DNA of 8,311 nt from an uncultured Collinsella sp. (lineage in GTDB: Bacteria > Actinomycetota > Coriobacteriia > Coriobacteriales > Coriobacteriaceae). Of the stretch, positions 6,460 to 8,311 are shown piece after piece. The notes beneath the pieces are model-generated. The model was not told where the DNA came from and did not search any database. It saw only the letters and a program-made list of their open reading frames with translations. The stretch spans positions 1 through 8,311 of the forward strand of contig CABUSE010000055.1 of NCBI GenBank assembly GCA_902494135.1. Reading direction: 5' to 3'. Position 1 is the first letter of the stretch, and each line of letters begins with the position of its first letter. Position numbers and translations under genes: made by a program.

Positions 6460-7539
6460 TTACTCCTCCTCGGGGTACACGACTCCCCAGTCGGCGCGGA
6501 GCTTGGTCATCAGCTCCATAACATCAGAAGCATAGCCCAGAAGCTCGCGCTTCGAATCATCTCCGGCAACGGCCTTCTCCAGGTCGGCCATCTCGTAGCA
6601 CAGGGCATAAGCCTCGGTGCCCGCGGCGACCTCCTCGCGATGACCGTCCGCGGTCCACACGATCGTCGCGTGATCGGCGCGCGGATACTCGTTGACCTCG
6701 ACATAGCAATTGTCAAAGCTGATGACCGAGCGCTTGGGCTGCTTGGAGTGGAGCGTAAGGCTCACGACGCCCAGCTGCTGCTCGGCATTTCGGCAGACGA
6801 TGCCACCCGCGACGTCAACGCCAGTCTCGCAGGTGTTGCCCAGCGAAACGACCTCAGCGGGCTGGCTTGCCATAAAGAGGCGCATGACGGACAAGGCATA
6901 GACGCCAATATCGAGCATGGCACCGCCAGCAAGGTTGCGATTGTAAAAGCGGTTGGTCAGGTCGCCGTACTCCTTGTAGCTGCCAAAGTTGAGCTGGGCG
7001 AGGTTCATGCGTCCAAAGTCGCCGGCATCCATGCGGCGGCGCAGCTCCTGATACAAGGGCATGTGGAGCACCGTGGTGGCATCCATAAGGACCACGTTGT
7101 GCTCGTCGGCGATGGCACGGGCCTCGTCGAGCTCGGCAGAGTTGAGGGTAATGGCCTTCTCGCAGAGTACGTGCTTACCAGCTGCCAGAGCGGCACGCAG
7201 ATAGGTGATATGCGTGTTGTGCGGCGTGGTGATATAGACGGCGTCGATATCCGGATCGGCATAGAGGTCCTCAACCGTTTCATAGACCTTCTCGATGCCA
7301 TACTGCTCAGCAAAAGCCTGGGCCTTGGACAGCGTGCGGTTGGCGACGCCCGCAAGCTTGCGGCCGGCCAGCGCGAGGGACTGGGCCATTTGGTTGGCAA
7401 TAACGCCGCAACCGATCACAGCCCAGCGAAGCTCGGGAGCCGTAAAAATGTCGTCGGGGAACGGCCGATCCTGGACCGAGGCAAACGCCGCCTTAGCGGC
7501 TGCTTCGGCGTCGAGCGGAGCCTGTTTGGAATCTGCCAT
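6460..7539 (-). CDS. Gfo/Idh/MocA-family NAD(P)-dependent oxidoreductase
   Basis: A cytoplasmic dehydrogenase of 359 residues. After an unusual extension of about 36 residues the Rossmann fold begins at LRWAVIGCGVIANQ (37-50) with the glycine motif G43-x-G45. The catalytic lysine motif is CEKA (126-129; family form EKP), and the second-domain motif is AGGAMLDIGVYAL (204-216) with D210 and Y214. Relatives oxidise sugars, inositols or dihydrodiols; the substrate here is unknown, although the downstream DeoR-type repressor points to carbohydrate metabolism. I chose the ATG at 7537-7539 because AGGAGG (7545-7550) lies five bases upstream. The ATG at 7555-7557 also has an acceptable site (AAGGA, 7564-7568) and would add six residues. 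It is first of two genes in the operon with the repressor. Confidence 0.9.
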   Translation of the reverse strand: MADSKQAPLDAEAAAKAAFASVQDRPFPDDIFTAPELRWAVIGCGVIANQMAQSLALAGRKLAGVANRTLSKAQAFAEQYGIEKVYETVEDLYADPDIDAVYITTPHNTHITYLRAALAAGKHVLCEKAITLNSAELDEARAIADEHNVVLMDATTVLHMPLYQELRRRMDAGDFGRMNLAQLNFGSYKEYGDLTNRFYNRNLAGGAMLDIGVYALSVMRLFMASQPAEVVSLGNTCETGVDVAGGIVCRNAEQQLGVVSLTLHSKQPKRSVISFDNCYVEVNEYPRADHATIVWTADGHREEVAAGTEAYALCYEMADLEKAVAGDDSKRELLGYASDVMELMTKLRADWGVVYPEEE

Positions 7540-7589
7540 GAGTGCCTCCTGAGTCATCGGAAGTCCTTCATTTCTAACAGCCCTATATT

Positions 7590-7719
7590 CGCACAATTGC
7601 GCGCGTATCTGCTCGTGTTTGCGTGTTTATTTGCTTATCGGTCATTATTTAGCCATAGTTGGCAGATGTTTGCGCGGTTATGCGCATTATCGCGCAAGGC
7701 TATGCGCGTAAATGCGCAT
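7590..7719 (-). promoter_or_regulatory. Phased TGCGC repeat array upstream of the oxidoreductase-repressor operon
   Basis: TGC-type words recur about once per helical turn. TGC begins at 7598, 7610, 7620 and 7632. After a gap, TGCGC begins at 7671, 7681, 7703 and 7713, with a CGCGC at 7691 filling the missing turn. The array includes two perfect ATGCGCAT palindromes (7680-7687 and 7712-7719). An imperfect 26-bp palindrome at 7671-7696 is centred on the first of them (11 of 13 pairs). A 14-bp near-palindrome around CAATTG lies at 7590-7603. The likely role is operator or promoter DNA for the adjacent DeoR-type repressor. No convincing -35/-10 pair was found. Confidence 0.5.
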
Positions 7720-7740
7720 GCGACGATCCTTATGAAACAT

Positions 7741-7833
7741 AAAAGGGCGGAACACCATAGCCATAAAAGACAGAGTAGGCTGTATTACTCCACCCCTCTG
7801 GGGGGGGCACAGCCATCAAAGGACTGTTCCAAA
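7741..7833. other. Non-coding stretch with G8 tract and hairpin
   Basis: GGCTGT (7778-7783) pairs with ACAGCC (7809-7814), and between them CCCC (7793-7796) can pair with part of an uninterrupted run of eight G at 7800-7807. No gene was recognised. On the minus strand it lies upstream of the phased operator array. Confidence 0.35.
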
Positions 7834-7895
7834 CTGCCGGCAGATAGGGACTTCCCTAACTGCCGGCACATAGGGAACGTCCCCAGCTACCGGCG
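7834..7895. repeat. Short palindromic repeat, two copies plus a degenerate third
   Basis: CTGCCGGCA recurs at 7834 and 7860, with CTACCGGCG at 7887, a period of 26-27 bp. Each of the first two is followed by ATAGGGA and then an inverted TCCC block; TAGGGA-CT-TCCCTA at 7845-7858 is a perfect palindrome. CTGCCGGCAG (7834-7843) is itself a 10-bp palindrome. It looks like REP-type intergenic DNA. Confidence 0.6.
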
Positions 7896-7904
7896 TTTCA
7901 ACGG

Positions 7905-8040
7905 CACTCATTTAAGCCTGTCCCCAATGAATGCCAAGCGACGACCACTCATTTAAGTCTGTCCCCAATGAGTATGTCCCCAATGACTGCCAATCATCGG
8001 CCACTCATTTATGTCTGTCCCCAATGAGCCCCCAATGAGT
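7905..8040. repeat. Interspersed repeat with inverted ends CACTCATT ... AATGAGT, three copies
   Basis: About 28-bp units begin at 7905, 7946 and 8002. Each starts CACTCATTTA, continues with a C(C/T)TGTCCCC block and ends AATGA(G), so that the ends are inverted repeats. Truncated right halves follow at 7975-7988 and 8030-8040. The copies differ only by a few bases, which suggests recent spread or gene conversion. No reading frame explains them. Confidence 0.7.
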
Positions 8041-8050
8041 AGGGATAGAA

Positions 8051-8084
8051 AAAGGCCCGGGTGCCGTGGGGCATCCGGGCCTTT
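8051..8084. terminator. Strong intrinsic terminator after rplX
   Basis: A 15-bp stem (8051-8065 with 8070-8084, including one G-T pair) has a 4-base loop. On the minus strand it ends in CCTTTTTCTATC, 27 bases beyond the rplX stop codon. It is a textbook terminator for the minus-strand ribosomal transcript. Confidence 0.92.
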
Positions 8085-8110
8085 GCTGGCAACTTGTTGT
8101 TGCGGGCAGC

Positions 8111-8311
8111 TTAGAACTTGTGGCCGCACTTCTTGCAGACGCGCAGCTTGTTCTTGCCGTCCTTCTCGTGACCGACGCGGGTAACCTTACCGCACTCGGG
8201 GCAAACGAGATTGACGTTGGAGGCGTCGATGGGAGCCTCCTGCGAAACGATGCCGCCCTGCTGGTTGGCAGCGTTGGGCTTGACGGCCTTCTTGACGACC
8301 GAAACGCCCTC
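8111..8311 (-). CDS. rplX: 50S ribosomal protein L24, C-terminal part
   Basis: Partial: the last 66 residues and the stop codon are in the window, and the start lies beyond the right edge. L24 is an assembly-initiating protein of the large ribosomal subunit. The sequence matches the conserved L24 C-terminus: EGVSVVKKAVKPN, QQGGIVSQEAPI, SNVNLVCPECGKVTRVG and RVCKKCGHKF. It is the zinc-ribbon (C+) form with two CxxC pairs, CPEC and CKKC. In most bacteria rplE follows rplX within the spc operon; here a terminator and repeats follow instead. Confidence 0.95.
   Translation of the reverse strand, partial: EGVSVVKKAVKPNAANQQGGIVSQEAPIDASNVNLVCPECGKVTRVGHEKDGKNKLRVCKKCGHKF

Noticed and set aside
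6064..7956. Plus-strand open frame of 630 codons crossing the DeoR-type and oxidoreductase genes
   Set aside because: It is the antisense of two clear family members on the minus strand. The predicted protein has no recognisable domain, and the frame runs into non-coding repeats at its end. Long antisense frames are common in GC-rich DNA.

Overview
The window looks like a piece of the chromosome of a gut Coriobacteriia, most probably Collinsella or a close relative. The coding sequence is GC-rich, the spacers between genes are distinctly more AT-rich, the Shine-Dalgarno sites are strong and intergenic palindromes are plentiful. The genus is an inference from overall style and from the repeat families; no marker gene was compared with a database. 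Eight protein genes are supported, two of them cut by the window ends. There are no tRNA or rRNA genes and no CRISPR array.

Layout from left to right. Positions 1-365 (-) hold the N-terminal part of a nucleobase/xanthine-type NCS2 permease, with a good promoter at 453-481. Divergent from it is a YheO/DauR-type PAS-HTH regulator (718-1374, +). That gene ends at a bidirectional terminator (1419-1457) facing a convergent ridA (1487-1864, -). The ridA leader carries two inverted copies of an 18-bp operator-like element just downstream of a recognisable promoter. Next come a long U32-family protein (2165-4657, +) of the RlhA-like, DUF3656-containing kind and, 15 bases later, an RluA-type pseudouridine synthase (4673-5332, +). 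These two look like an RNA-modification operon.

The convergent spacer 5333-5709 contains three 57-bp hairpin elements, all with 15-bp inverted arms and a 27-bp core, followed by a terminator. On the minus strand, a Gfo/Idh/MocA oxidoreductase (6460-7539) and a DeoR-family repressor (5710-6456) form a tight two-gene operon. Upstream of it lies a helically phased array of TGCGC motifs that may be the repressor's operator. From 7741 to 8040 the DNA is a mosaic of short palindromic repeats. A strong terminator (8051-8084) then closes the rplX (ribosomal protein L24) gene, which enters from the right edge.

The most interesting parts are non-coding: the three 57-bp hairpins, the phased TGCGC array, the duplicated ridA operator, and the fact that rplX is followed by a terminator and repeats instead of rplE. 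No gene set here amounts to a clearly new defence or biosynthetic system.
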